Assembly (NCBI RefSeq): GCF_001619985.1
Contig: NW_017264194.1
Location: 806,001 to 870,000, forward strand
DNA from: Xylona heveae TC161
Taxonomy: Eukaryota > Ascomycota > Xylonomycetes > Xylonales > Xylonaceae
Reading direction: 5' to 3'
Length of the DNA stretch: 64,000 nt
Made by a program: the position numbers and the translations under genes. Numbering within the stretch: position 1 is the stretch's first letter; each line of letters opens with the position of its first letter. The notes beneath the pieces are model-generated. The model did not search any database. It was not told the origin of the DNA and worked only from the letters and a program-made list of their open reading frames with translations. This document shows positions 20,001-33,833 of the stretch, piece after piece.

Positions 20001-22204
20001 TTTGCGTTTCTTTTCTTGTTTGAACAAGGCAGATCTCCGAAGTCTGAAGGAACATGTGCAGCGAGCCGAGACGCGGAATGGAGCAGATGCTGCCTCGGGT
20101 CATATTGAACAAAGCATTGGCTGATCTCCGGACGAGGATGTTCTGCATGGAACATTAAAAAGGCATTGAGTAATAATATTTGACTCGGAGAAAGAGATGC
20201 TTAAAAAATTGATTGCATTTCAAGTCTGCCTGAAATTGAGGGAAGGGAAGCACACAAGCATCATGGTCAAAGGACCGTTGTGACTGTCCAATCAATTGTT
20301 TGAACACAGCGACCTCGGTCGCCATTATCAAGAACCCAAAAGGCCAACATTTTCCAGACTCAAGTACACCTTGGCGCAGCGTCAAATTGTATGGGGTTCT
20401 TACCTCGTAACCTGGCCAGGGAAATGAAGTGTTGGCAGTATGTAGATGTGGGGAACCTAGAACGGGTGGTTGACAAACAATTAAACCGCGGACAGCTGCA
20501 CAACGAGAGCGGAAACAGCAGAACATACCTCAGGTATCTACCTTGGTGATGCCAGGTCAGGCAGTTAGATTCCTACCTTAACTGATCTACTAACCAAGGT
20601 AAGTAATTTAAGGTCGAATGACATAAGCAAGTGACGACCCTTGAGGGGTTAACAGTTAGTCTGCTCAGGCCACTCTAGTTATTGAGTTCTTCGCTGCTAC
20701 GTACGTAATTGACCGCCAACTTAACCATCTCTCGCGCGTCGGTACCCGCAAGCGGCGTCCCCATGTGTCGCCGCGTTATCAGTCTCAGATCAGCTGTATC
20801 ATTCGGTCATCAGCCATGATCTTATGCGCAATGGTCATCACTACCGTAGTTAATAGATTCGGGTCTCGAGAAAAGGTGGTCATGTCTTTTAAACATCTCA
20901 GGCGCGGCATTTTGTGTCAGTCGGCCAATCAACTGAGAGGTTTGGTTTAACGCTCACTCGTACCTACTTTACTGAAATCAACGATATTATAAGCTTGTCA
21001 GTTAGCTTAGCTATAGAATGCCTTATAGGAGCTGCCCCTCACTGTGACCTTCCGGCGCCCTTCAACCATACGATAGATACGTGCCCAAACGCGGCTTGTT
21101 TTGAGCGCACAGATACAGAGTGCAGTTACTCTGTACGGTACAGACAAACACGGGTCATCACTGTTATATCCTGGGAACGCTATTGCCTGGTCTGTGCATT
21201 TGGTTCCCATTCCTTCCATCTGCCCCTCGCCCTGTTCATCCCACCTCTTGAGGGGCACAACGGATCTCTCGGCGGGTTCCAGTGAATACGACAGGGTACT
21301 CTGAATCTCCTGTTCCTGAAAGCAACTCCTGGTAATCAACAAGATAGTTGCAGCATACCACCCACCCCACCCAGAATCATCCAGTTGAGTCAAAAAGTCC
21401 CTCCATTCTATCTGAGGGTGAATTTCTCACCTCACGCGTATTCCCAACAGCAATTGTCGTCGGAAAGGAACTACAATATAGTGGGAAGGCTTTGCAGAAT
21501 CAAATTCGCGGCTCATTGCTCTCGGACCGCTTTCCCCCCTTAACACTCATTTCACTGACCCCCAGCAACACCATAGACTATCTCATTATCTTCCATATTT
21601 ACGTTGCTTATCTCTTGTTTTCCTTTGGTGTTGACTAGCGACCGGCAACTATCGACGGATCGGTCGACACCTGTCAGTTACCCGGCTCCACCTTGCACCC
21701 CGTTCCCCTCAGCCCCACGTTCTCTTTCCGTCATTGACGCTGCCTGAACCTCTGTCGTCGAGGGGCTCCATCACGTAGCCACTTGCCCACAAGCACACGC
21801 CTTTGCTTTCATACCTAGCGAACATTGAAGAAACTCAGACCAAGCCTTGTGATTTTACGTTGTCTGAATTACGTGCTCTTGTTTCCTGTTTCTGCCTTCC
21901 TTACTATCAAGTTCCAACGGAACNNNNNNNNNNNNNNNNNNNNNNNNNNNNNNNNNNNNNNNNNNNNNNNNNNNNNNNNNNNNNNNNNNNNNNNNNNNNN
22001 NNNNNNNNNNNNNNNNNNCCACGGGAACGTGGTTGTGACGCACCTGTCCCAACCATCTCAAATACCTGCTTCTGGTCTTCTTTTGACTTTCAAAACGGCG
22101 ACTTGAGTTCAGCAAAGCCTCCTATTGTGAGGCAACTGAAGTCTCCCTTTATCACTACTAGTTAGCGAGCGTCTCAACAACTCGTTTCTTCAGAAGCTGT
22201 TTGA
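20001..22204. other. 2.2-kb spacer containing an assembly gap
   Basis: No gene is recognised. 20515-20610 is rich in ACCTTGGT/AGGTA-type short palindromic words. 21600-22204 is C/T-rich and is probably the promoter and leader of the next gene. 21924-22018 is unknown sequence (95 N), so a leader intron or small exon could be hidden there. Confidence 0.45.
21924..22018. other. Assembly gap (95 N)
   Basis: This is a run of 95 undetermined bases about 190 bp upstream of the start codon of the BCAS3-like gene. Frames read across it are meaningless. Confidence 0.99.
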
Positions 22205-25200
22205 ATGCCCCCTTCGCCCAACGACCCGACTGGACAGAGTCGCCCGTATCCGCAAGTGGGACCGTATTATCAATATCAAAGCCATTTACAGAATCACTCC
22301 GGACTACAATCAAGAGGCCGACTTCGAGCACGTCCGAAACCCGGGAGGGAAAATAGCGACGGGAACAGCGTGACAAGAATCTATCCCAGAGAGCTGTACG
22401 TTGGCCTCGCAGCTTTACGCACTCGCCTTGACGCACTCCCTTTGCATTTGCTGACGTTGATATAATGTAGAACCAAGTCCCCGCCGTCTTTGATCCCATC
22501 CCGCCACCAGCCTCCAACCTCCCCGCTCCTTGCTGCTCTTGGCTCGGGTGCAACTGCGACTGCCAATTCTGCGGCCCATCATACCAGTGAATGGGCTAAA
22601 TCCTTACCTTTCTTTACCAGTCCCCATACGCCTGCGCCGAGCAATGGAGCCAGTTTGAATGGCTCGCCGCCCAACTTTCCGTCATCCTACGGCGATGGCG
22701 GAGCCTACCACCATGCGTCGCCGTCGACGTCTCCTCCTGGCCGACGACCCAAGCCACTGAGCTATCCAAATACCTATCAAAGCTTTGAAGAGCATTTTCA
22801 GCACCCGCTGGCCCAGATTTCTGGCGCTGGTAAACGATCCTCGATGCACGCACCATACGGAGCTCGACCGCCCTATGGCGCGCAAGCGCCTCTCCCTCAT
22901 CAGCCTCAGGCACACTTCTACGGTGCGCCAGACGCTGACCTCGGCCTCCATCTTCCCCTCGAGAATGGATGGGCAGCCGGTGAGAAGGGCTATTACTGCG
23001 CTTTTGACACGTTGGGCACGTCAGCTAGCCCAGGGGCCGAGTCTGCCGAAAACGTGCTGCTGATCGGTTACGAGGGCGGACTGGATGTCCTGAGGGTGGA
23101 GAACGACAAAATGGACGTGATTGGAAGGCTTGAAGGCTTGCGTGGTGGGGTGATTGGAGCCAAACTTTTACCGTGGACAGCCCGAGATGACCCCGTTCAT
23201 TCCTCCCGTCCACTGGTCGCCGTGATCGTACACGGTCCAATCTTGCCACGCAGAGAGAAGAGCAAGCATCCTGGCTCGGAAAACACTGCTGGCTCGGATT
23301 CTTCATCCGCGGACACGCCAGAGGAGAATGGCTCCGACTCTGCCAGTGCACAAGCCTTTGCCGACGGCTTCAAGCCAGTCACGCACTATGAAACGTCTGT
23401 CGAAGTTTACTCTCTCGCGAGCCGGGAATATCTGGGTATTCTTTATACAAGCCCGCCTGTTGCCATCTCCGCGCCTGTATCAAGTCCGCTTTTTGCGCCC
23501 CCGCCGCCCGTTGGAAACCTCTCCGTGCATGCCAAAGGGAAATACATTATCGTCTCATCTGGAACGAGCGGCGAAGTATTCATCTTTGGGTACGACTCGC
23601 ATGTGTCTGCACAAACTGACCGAACCTCGGTATTCAAATGCCTTGGAAAAGTTTGGACAACGGTGCGGATAAGCAAGACAGTTGCGTCATCGAGTTCTTC
23701 TAGCACTACCGCAGACTTGGACAATCGTCCTGCAGAGGAAAGCCAGCCTACCTTGCCTCGCGGTGTTCCACTGCTTGCACTCAGTCATCGGTGGCTTGCA
23801 GTTTCACCTCCCAGCTCAACAAGCGTGTTTTCTTTGAATGGCACTCCATTGCCATCGTCGATGCCGTCTTTGAAGGCGCCAGGCGTTCGCTCGCACGCTC
23901 CGCCTCCGCAGCCACCTGTGACATGCTTCGTTGATACTCCCGAAGGTGAGAGCGTCTTCAACCGCGTCGCACGCGGAGTCACCCAGGAAGTCATCAAAGG
24001 TGCGAAATGGGTAGGTGATCAAGGCATGCAAGCCTGGAAAAACTACTGGCGAAGATCCTCTCCGCCCAATGGGCAGGGCCGCGGATATCCGAGCATCAGC
24101 CCGCCTGGCGGTGATCAGGCAAATGTTTACTCGCCACCTGCGTCTCAACAATACTTTCCTCCAACCCACGCCCACTCCCACCAATCATCTCAAGCAGCAG
24201 GCGAGCCTGCGCTAGTGTCGATAATCGATTTGGAGAAACTTGCTGACGCGCAAGAGTCCAAAGCGAGAACACCTCTCAGTCCGATAGCAACCTTTTCTGC
24301 GCCACTCGGATGCAGCTTCCTTTCAATGTCTCCCAGTGGTTTAATGTTGCTGACAGCAAGTAGAAAAGGTGATGTGCAGTACGTGTGGGACCTGATGCGT
24401 GTCGCTACCAGCAAGGCGAGTCCTACGATGCCTTCGGGAAGTCAAGAGGGTAATCAGGGAGCGGCATCGCTGGAGGGCCCTTTGGTAAGGCAAATCGCGA
24501 GATACACTCGAATGACGGTTGCCAATATTATAGACGTGGTGTGGGCCGCTCCCAAGGGCGAGAAGCTGGCAATTGTGACAGAGAAAGGCACAGTGCATTT
24601 ATTCGATTTACCTGCGAGCGCTTTCCAATGGCCTCCGCCCCGACGCGTTGTTCGCAATGCGGCCGCTAAGAGCCGACGTCAGCAATCTGACGGGTATTCA
24701 AACAATGCTGATGGAGAAGATGGTGGGCCAATGAAGCCAGTCTCCAATGCTATGAACATGATCAATGGCAAGGCTCAAGCGTTTGTTGCTGCTGATGCTC
24801 GTTCACGTCGCACCAGCCTCGGTTCAAACCTTCCCGTCATGGGTGGGTTGACCATGACTGCTGGTCCCCGTGCAACGAGTGGCAAAGCCGTTGCCGCGGG
24901 TCTCAGCAAGTCGCTTGGAGCAGCGACAGGTACAGTCAACAGCCTTCGCCATGCTTCGGAACAGAGACTACATTTACCTGGTTTGACGAATGGAGTTTCG
25001 CCCGGGTGTGTGCGATGGTTGACCGGCAAAGAAACTGGCTTCATTGGAGTTTTGGGCGGTGGGGTGCTTCGAATTCACCCACTACGCGCACGAGTGCGAT
25101 CTGGAGGCGCCAAGCGGTCGAGCAAATGGGCATCGTCAATGGCGGGACCCAAAGCAGTCGAATTTGGATTGCCCAACATCCCCGATGATATGTTCGCACC

Positions 25201-26011
25201 AGCGGTTTCTGGTATAATTCTTGGTAACATAAACGACCAAAACGGAGACGGCGCAGGATTGGCAACATTTGGAAGTGGATCTGGGGATGAGCAACAACAA
25301 CAACTGGACCACAATAATAGCCAAGGTCACGATGCAAACCCGCCAAGCGGCAAGCCAACGTTAGAGGGGTTCTGGGCCTTGCGGGTCTCGCCAATTTCGG
25401 GTAACCACCATCACCACCATAAAACCGCTAACCCGCATCCACTCTCTTCAGCCGAGATCGAGACTAACCCGCCCTACCAACCATTCCATACTGACAAACG
25501 GATCGGCCTATTCGTGTACAATGCCAATTACGGTGGCGCATTTGGCGATTTAGAAACGACTACAACATCGTCTTACTCTCAACAATCCCCAGATCAGGAG
25601 CAGGAGTATGGAGAACGGGGCACAGACGGGGGTGTCGCTGTAAATACAGAATCGTTTCCACCAGACCTCCATGTCGACAGTCTAGACCCTTGGGTGTTTG
25701 GCATGCCCATTTCCACGACCCGTCTGAATGTCGGCCGATCGATTCTAGGCCACGACGGCGACAGCGACGGCGACGTGGAAATCGATGGTGAAGATGGCAC
25801 TGCGGGCCATGGCGCCGTTATTCGAACTACTGCCGGCTTAGAGCAGATGGAGCATCTCATGAGTCTCCGCGAAGGCGACGAAGAAGTCGAACAGATTGTT
25901 GTCACGACCCGCCGTCGCCGAGCACGACCGGGAATGCAAGCTGACAATGATGACGAGGGCTTCTTTGAAGACGATTGCGAAGTGCTCGACTTTGCAGAGG
26001 ATCGGGTGTAA
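22205..26011 (+). CDS. BCAS3-like WD40 / beta-propeller protein
   Basis: Exons 22205-22395 and 22471-26011 (75-nt intron, GTACGT to GTAG) give 1243 residues. After a Pro/Ser/His-rich N-terminus (to about 200), a WD40-like propeller begins with NVLLIGYEGGLDVLRVEN and continues through VYSLASREYLGILYT, KGKYIIVSSGTSGEVFIFGYD, PLGCSFLSMSPSGLMLLTAS (then RKGDVQYVWDLMR) and VVWAAPKGEKLAIVTEKGTV. This layout resembles BCAS3/Atg18-related proteins, which bind phosphoinositides and act in autophagy and cytoskeletal control in animals; that role is inferred here. Long low-complexity inserts separate the blades. Near residue 500 an amphipathic Trp-containing stretch (GAKWVGDQGMQAWKNYWRR) could be a membrane-binding motif. 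The C-terminus is acidic (EGFFEDDCEVLDFAEDRV). The start is the first ATG after the gap. Confidence 0.75.
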
Positions 26012-28218
26012 ATTCATCGCATGGCGCACAAATACACAGATCCCCTGTTCATTCCATTGTGACGGAATTTTGTTTACTGTATTCCCGTACTCGTACTCCT
26101 TTTGTATATTCAGCCTCTTCTGTGTCTGGTCTGCGCAGAATCGATCACCTTTTTGTGTCTTTTTTTGGTTTCCCATGGGCCCCTCTTTTTTCCTGGTTCT
26201 CCGGATCCCCCTGTCTACTATAATCCCCGAAATTTCTCAAGACATATCCCGTTTATCTATACACCTTATGATTCATGCACCGTTTGTATTCTGCACTTGG
26301 GTTTCCTATCACTCTTTTACTGTATCGGCGGAGTTTTTTGTTTATGTTTATTTTTTTTTTTGTCCTATTTTTTTTTTGTTCTATCTTGTTTTTGCACATG
26401 ATATTCCCCACATAAATTATATCTTATACTCGGATTAGTTTTTGTTTTATTTTATTTTTCATTTTTAGTTTTATTGTTTTATTGTTTTTTTTTTTTTTTT
26501 TTGATATATAGGTGTTTTTGGTATTCTGCTCTATTCTCGAGTCTACTTTTTCCCTCCTTCCTTTTCCACCTCCCCTACTTTCTTCCCCTTAAATTGTCAG
26601 TATCTTTTGATTCTTCCCCAGCCCAGCCCAGCCCAGCCCAGCCAGCCAGCCATATCAAATCCCGGAATTCCCAACTCGTCCAAGAATTTCCTCCCCCCCC
26701 CCCTTCCCTTCTGGTTTTTAAGGTTTAGTTCCGCTTATCAAGCCTTGTCATTTCTAGCATGTTTTGGAGTTTTGTTTTGTATGATTTTTGTATGATCTTG
26801 TATGTAAGCAGCTTAGCAGACAAATAATAAACTGCCCTAGTTTTATATAACTAACGTGTATGTAAACACGAGCAGCCAGATGAGAAGACATTATAGATCA
26901 TTCTCCAAAAAAGGTCTCGTGCAGGAAGGATAAGGGCACACACACGTACACATACACACACATGTACCCATATACAAAGTTATGAATCTATAAATACGAA
27001 GTAGAGAGTAGAAAATGGTAATTTTGAATCTTATCCCCCAAAAAAAGTTAAGCTATCCTTATCCCAAATGGTGGCCCTGGTCCTGGCCTTACCAAGTGCC
27101 CAATTTCCAAAACGTTAAATAAAAAAAGTTCCCACGATAAATCTATAGAGCAAAAAAAAAGTCAAAAAAATAGGGTAAAAGTACCAAAGAGGTAAAACAG
27201 GTATAAACAGATTGTGACTCCAGAGTAGACATGGAGTAGACATGGCGAGTAAACCCCAGAGTAGACGAGATAAAGAGAAAAAAAATATACAAGACTGACA
27301 CCGAAGATTTAAGAAAAAGAAAACAAAAATAAAAAAAAAAAATATTTTGTCGCTTTTCTTTTCGCCATGTCGCCCGCATCGCCGCATCGCCGACTATCGC
27401 CTACATCACCTATAGACACCATAATTTCTCCAAAAATTTCTCGTCCCAGAGATTCCGAAATAATTCGTGCTCAGTTACGGATCACAGGGACGCCTTTAAA
27501 AATACAATAAAAGCTGCGAATGAAACAGAGAGAGACAAGTACAATATAAAAAAAAAACCAGAGAACCAAGGTAGGTATGGATTGAAAAATATGACGGGAC
27601 AAGAGGAAAACAAAGAAAAAGAAAAGGGTGAAAATTTTCATCAAACTCGTCTAGACTTTCGTAAAATGACGTTTTTTGGTCTTCGTAGAGTTAAAATATG
27701 GTAAAAAGCCCCTTGATGGGACTTGTAAAAACGAAATATTTTTATGAGAATGTAAAAGGGTAATGAGGAGAAAAGTTTTCCTTGTGAAATCGTATGGTTG
27801 GTTTTGCTGTTGGCTGATCGAGCGGTGTAACTTGAAAAAGATCAGGACTCGGCAACTCTTGATGCTGATGCATATCTGTAGCTCGGCCGTTTCTTCAAGT
27901 AGATTGCAGGTTGCGACAAGGGCGTGCATTCTTGGACGCGGGATCTTGCAGCGTGCAAGGTTGCATTTCCTCGATACCGTCCTCGTCAATCGCTTTGCAC
28001 GACGCATTTGATTCGTTTCCACTTTTCCGGTTTGAAGCTCAGAACGACCTGCAACAATTTGATCCGTCGTTCGTCCATGTCTTTGTTTGCTAGCAAGATA
28101 GCCGGCAGTAGGCAGCGGGTGATGATAATGCCACTGGATACGGACCCGCCGGGAAGAAAGAGCTGCCCTTCCAGTTAAGCCGGAGCAACATATCCGTTGG
28201 AAACCGACGGCGATGACC
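26012..28218. other. 2.2-kb low-complexity convergent spacer
   Basis: The region is between converging genes and T-rich on the left, A-rich on the right. It holds long T-runs (near 26482-26502), a tandem CCCAG array (about 26619-26650), a C-run (about 26692-26703), (CA)n-like sequence (about 26938-26963) and, at 27220-27265, two copies of a 15-base AGAGTAGACATGG-type word. No coding gene is recognised. Confidence 0.5.
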
Positions 28219-30201
28219 TCAGATCCCATATGTTTCGGTGCCCATGATCGGGAAGATTGGCGGTACGTTTGCCGTGGTAGTCTGTCCTGCATATGGCAAC
28301 TCTGCGGACATACTTGGATAAGCCTGGCCAGTGACCATGGTTGGATACTCGGGGATGCCAACGGTAGTAGGAACCGCAAGTGTGGCTGGCTGAAGCGGCG
28401 GACTATCGTACGTTTGAGAATCGGCTGACGGAGAGCTCTCAAAAATCTCCTCAACGCGGTCTCCAATGGGCTCCAGTGGAACCGGCTCGGGGATAGGTGC
28501 ACTAAGGACGGGAAATGTGTCGTTGATCTTGGCCAGAAGGAGCGGGAGATACCGAGACTCTCCTCCTCTGAGGGTAGAGACGAGAGCAAGGACCTCATTA
28601 AGGTAATCGCGTGGACCCAGCTGCAATCCATCCGAGGAGATGGGGACGCAAGACATGACATCAGTCAGTGTGCACGCAACGTCAAAGAGTTTTTCAATCT
28701 GCTCGAGGGTTAGTATGTTTTACAAACAACAGAAATAACGTGCGGTGTATCAAATAAATGCCGCAAATGAATACTCACCAGTCCAACACCATGAACTTCC
28801 ATGGCCTGCCGGGATAACTGGCCAGTAAAAGTAATCAAATCTCGCGCAATATCAATCGGGTACTTGAAGGTCATTGAGTCCTCAGACGAAGACGAGGAGA
28901 GGTATCCATTCGTGATCGATAGTTGCCAGACCATGGTTCGTAACCATTGTTGGGACGTTCGAAGATCGGCCGCTTGACTCTCGGTGCAAGTCAGAGTAGC
29001 TGGCAAGGAACAGGCTATTTGCTTTTGCAGCTGGGCGAGCCAAGGAGTGGAACAATCCGCGCGTGCCTTGTTCCAAAGGCCGACAAACATATCGTCCAGC
29101 GGACGGTAGAGATTGACCATATGGTTGAAGCCCGAAAGCACAACAGTCTCGCTAGGGTCCTCGTCGACCGGAGCCATTTCAATTGTGGAATGAAGAGAGA
29201 GTGGTCGATGTCGCTGCAACGCATATGCTCTAAAAGGCGGGGAAAGAGTTAGCCTACACGTCCCGATCCCACATTTCAGGCAAACTAAACAGTTTTATAA
29301 AAACTTACCTCTCCGTCACGAAAAGCAGCCAGAAGAGTCGGCGTCTTCGAGAGGCGTCCCTTGGATCGCCAGTCAAATAACTGCTTTCCTGCTGCAGGCC
29401 GATAATTTGCGCCAATGTCGTTGCCTCTCGAAGATGGAACCAAGCGGGGTTGTGCTTATCCAGTCCGAAGTAGCAGGCAAATAGGAAGAAGGAGATAATG
29501 ACAGTGAAATGGGTTGGGTTTTCGACGTAGTCGAGTCCTTTTCGCACTCTCAATGTTTCCTCGAGCAGTCTTGTGCCAAAAGCAATTCCCTCCGATCTTC
29601 CGTCTTCACCGTTCCTCTCCCCCGCCGGTGGTTTCATTCCAGGTTGAATCATCATGAAGGCACAGAGTGAGCTGATGAGACAGTATGCTTCTACCGAATC
29701 GTGAATCGTCATTGAAATCTGATGCAGCTGGTCACGCTGCAAGATGGGCATGGTAGGATAAAGGTGGGCAAAGAAAAAGTCGATGCAGGACCGAATCGTT
29801 TCCGGGGTCAGTAAACCGGGCGTTCGGGAATAGCTAATGGGAACGCCGTCGATGCCCATGAAGCGATTCTGCATCTCCATGGCCAACTGGGATTGCTTTT
29901 GACGCTGGCGAAGTTCGGAAATGACTTTGGCCCGGCTCCCCTTGGGGCCTTTCTTCTGAGGAATGGCATTGTAGGTGCAAGAGAGGCCCGCTTGGCTGCA
30001 ATTTGTACACGGTCTGCGGGAGCAGCATTTGACCTGAATAAATGGCACTGTCAATTCTTCCGTCCTCCCAAGTATCTTTTTGTGATCCTCGCCATCTCAC
30101 TCTCGCAGAGCAGATCGACGGCGATGATCCTGTGGCGTTGTGGGTTCACGTACCTTGCGGCGATGGCAGGCATCACAGGCTCGCTTGGTTGATGATGACA
30201 T
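28219..30201 (-). CDS. Zn(II)2Cys6 fungal transcription factor
   Basis: Four exons on the minus strand (30201-30154, 30033-29309, 29229-28779, 28698-28219) give 567 residues; introns are 120, 79 and 80 nt. The zinc cluster is at the N-terminus: C9, C12, C19, C25, C28 and C35 form the six-Cys pattern, split by intron 1 after K16, a common position in this class. Cys20 stands where most relatives have Asp, making seven cysteines. A basic linker (QKKGPKGSRAKVISELRQ, about 41-58) follows, then a fungal-specific transcription factor middle-homology region (about 85-400: TPETIRSCIDFFFAHLYPTMPIL, LREATTLAQIIGL, RRRLFWLLFVTERAYALQRHRP). The Pro-rich C-terminus may activate transcription. These factors bind CGG-type sites and often regulate sugar or secondary metabolism. 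The target cannot be told, and no gene cluster surrounds it. Confidence 0.88.
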
Positions 30202-33200
30202 GTTGACGACCTCCGACACAGATACCCCACAGAATATCGACCCACTTTAAGCCTCCCTTCAGTCAGAGAAGCAGTTTGTTTTGCAGGTCTATGAGTGTTG
30301 ATGGTTGAGAGACATATGCTCGCAGGGAAATGCGGCGGAACAAAAGAGCGTCTTCGATAATGTATTGATGTCGAGTAAGGGGCGAAGGGTAGGGATGGAG
30401 AGAGAGAGAGAGAGAAAGGATGAGGTGAGAGAGGCGAAGAGACGTATAATATCACGGGTTGGGGGTGAGCGTAAGTGTGTCTCTAAGAGAGGTTTATGGT
30501 GTGGGTGGGTGGGTGGAGCCAAATGGACAGAATGTGTCGGGGCTCGAGTTAATGAGGCTTAGGGACGGCTCCGCGTGCCTTTTGCGGGCGCTCAACTCAT
30601 GAGCTGGGGGTGGAGCGCGTCTTTTCGGTTGTGGGTATGAATAATGGCTTTTCAAATTCTGGCCTGGGAGTCTAGCGGAGAAGGTAAAAGACGAAGGCGA
30701 GTAGAAAAGGGCGGAAGGACAACACTAATTTACTTACAACTCACTACATCGCTTCTGAACTGGATTTAGTATCATGTACAGAGTAACGGTTACCGCTCTC
30801 ATTTCATCATGAATTGCAAATTTTCGTATCCAATCACACAGTCAACGGAACATCAGCCCGGGAAGAGATAGGATCAAATCGGATGCCAGTGCCCCTTTTG
30901 GGTTTGCCGCCTTTGAACCTCAGACCCAAGATCAAAACGAGAGAGAGCAGAGACTTTTTCGATTCAAACACCTTACCTCTAAGGCTCTTGCCGTGCCATT
31001 ACTGGTAAGGTCGAGAGCGGACGTTGGGTCCATGGCTGTAGGGCACTTGGGTAAGAATCAAAGATTCATCCTCTTTCGCGTTAGCTTCAGGGCGCGAACG
31101 TCTGGTTCTTCCTTGGGGCCAACGTAAGTCGGGGGGGGCGCAATGCTACTGGCCTCTCGTGTCTCGACCGGCAAAAGAGCCCATGCCACTCATTTTGAAC
31201 TCCGCCCCTCCAAAAAGACGCTTGTCGTCGCGGATTCGTTTCGAGTCTGTCCTCTGCTGTCTCGTCCTATGTTTCGCAAGGACAAGGTATAATTGCATGT
31301 CCAGGAGTTGTGAGGACTAATGCGAATTCGAGAGACCCAAAAATACCCGATGAACACAAGAAAAAAGGGCATTGGAATGGGCATCCTGTGCTCCAACAAT
31401 AAATTGGCCCAAGTTTTCCAGAAGTGATTGCACATGATTTCTCTGACCAAATAGTGCATCCTTTCTTTGCAACTCTTCCTAGAGGCATGTAGATTTGAGA
31501 ACAGTGTATCACTCTTCGTCAACTCTCCATTGCCCGGGGAGAAAAGCGTGTCTCCGGTCAGAGCGTAGATGGTTGGGTATGCCAGGAGGAGATCTTGGCT
31601 GCATATTTACGTCAGAGAATCAAGATCAGATGAATGCTTGTCCGGTTTTTCCCTCTTTTCAATAATGGCAAGTAATGGGCAGTGTTCCATCTGCATGTAC
31701 CCAGAGACTCATGGGCATATAGTTCTGAAATGAAAGAACCTCCAATTTCCGTTCAAATGCATTGTTCAACTTGCCTGTACATGCAATGGTCAGCCATTGA
31801 TGAAGACGCTTATGAGACGCAGAAGAAGTAAACTCAAGCGGAATGTGGAGTCCAGTAGTTAACGCATTTCTCGCCAACCGATCATCACCTCGTGCAGTAC
31901 GGGGGTAAGGGGAAGAGAGGACGCGGAGGAACGCCCAAATAGGAAGGGTATCCCTCCTCTCCCTTCTCCTCTTTTCCCCAATAAACGAGGCGTCACTAGT
32001 GGTGACGACCAACAGTCTGAGGCGAGACTCCACCTGATGCAACGAGTGATTCGAGCTTGCCAAGTTACCCTTAGCGTTACATGGAGTCTCCACGGTATTT
32101 GGTCGTCGAGACCTTCTCAGCAATACACTTAGTGTTGACTTCTCTCGTACCACTTACTCGCTCCCGATTTTCTCGCTGCAGTCCATCAGGCAGCCATGTG
32201 ACGCGATTCGGAAATGGATAGACGCGGTCCGATCGGACTTCAGCCCGGTTGCGATTCAAGTACAAAGTAATAATAAGGTATATACCTTAAGGAACCTTTA
32301 TCTGCAGCATCTGAGAGCACTCCGTATCTCTCTACCAGCAGCCCCGGAAGATCCCGTCGGCACCTACCGTTGGCCTCCGCTTCCTTCTCAGCCATCTTAT
32401 CGCCCTCTCTGTCATTGCTAGGGACCTTTGAGTTGTGCCTTGGGTACCGAAATTCGTTTTGCGATGGAGGATTCAGACTAGTATAGCACAAAGGTGGTGT
32501 CGTCCGGGAAATTTTTTACTGCCGCCGCTACATAGATAGGTACGTATGGGGGATTTCCCCCTATTTGCACTTCGGGGGATGTAATGAGTAAATCTCGTTC
32601 CCTTCAACTCTCGCTTCATCCAATCCACTTTGCTTGATCCCAAAGCTCGGGACCCCGGCGTAGGTAGTGCTTGGCCATCCATGTGCTTTCGCTTGGCCAA
32701 GTAAGCTGGAACGTGCACGTGCAGGCCATTCGCAACCACACTAGCTTCTTGTACAAGTTAGTTCAATCCGCTTCTCTCTTTGCCTTCCATCCCCACCCCC
32801 CGTTTCCACTGCCCCAGCCCAATGTCCTCGACAAATCATCATTAATTCGAGCAGCTATCCGATTCGGGTTAGGATTGCGGGCAAAAACTTGCTCATCCGA
32901 TACCGGCAAAGGATGTAACGCATCGTGAAAGCATTTAGGTACCAGCTGGCCCAAGTTCCTCCATTCTGGCCAAGAAAAAAGGTCATCAATTGTCCTCGAA
33001 AGGGGATTCATCAGCTCTTCTATTCCCCTTGGAGAGATCGCTCGGGATTTGGAGTGGACGGCAACGGTAAATATGCCCAAAATATGTGGGAACGGGTATA
33101 AGATCAACCAGAACTGGTAAAGGCTGTTGACTGCATTGTTCGGCTCTCTGACTTGGTTCCCGATGTTACATGACTAAGCACGGCAGACCTAACACCTGAG

Positions 33201-33833
33201 CTTACCGCAGTACGGGACGTAGCTGTCACTCCAGCAGTAGGGCTTTCTACGAAGTAGACTCAGGTATGCGCCGCTCGAAGTGTGACCAAGCGAACAGGGT
33301 CTCTGAAAAATATTATGTCGAGTCTAGTTGTCAAATCGTTTTGTTGTGTGCACAAGGTAATGAGAGTATCTGCCCTAGGTAGACCGTTTCAATCATTTTG
33401 TATCTTTGACGTAGAGACTGTCATTGCTGCTTTGACCGGCACTTAACCGCTGAATGCGCCCAAAAAGAATCTATCGGAATACTGGGATCGAGAAGTAAAC
33501 CCTGCTCGCTTCAGCGGGTTGCCCTTGTTACCTGGCGCTCGGATACCCTGTCGCTGGATGAATCCGAGCATTCTCATTGATCCAGTTTCAGGCGAGGCGA
33601 TGATGTTTATGTAAAGTTTAGGTTATGGCCGGATAATCGGGCTTGGAAGCTCGGTGGAAGTATGCCACCTTTTTCAGGGACAGGTCCTTTGGGTTTGGTT
33701 GACCAGACATGGGTAAAATGCAGTCTGTTCCGCGTTGGGTATCGTAGAATTCGAACGCTCAGAAGAGCTACCATCGTAGCAAATGAAAGAATCAAAAGAA
33801 GTAAAGAGGAAAGAGAAAGACGAAGCTGATTGC
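30202..33833. other. 3.6-kb spacer without a recognisable gene
   Basis: The first part should be the promoter and leader of the zinc-cluster gene; it has a (GA)n tract at about 30399-30414. The rest is mixed-composition DNA with no frame of convincing composition on either strand. Long upstream regions are usual for fungal regulators. Confidence 0.45.
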
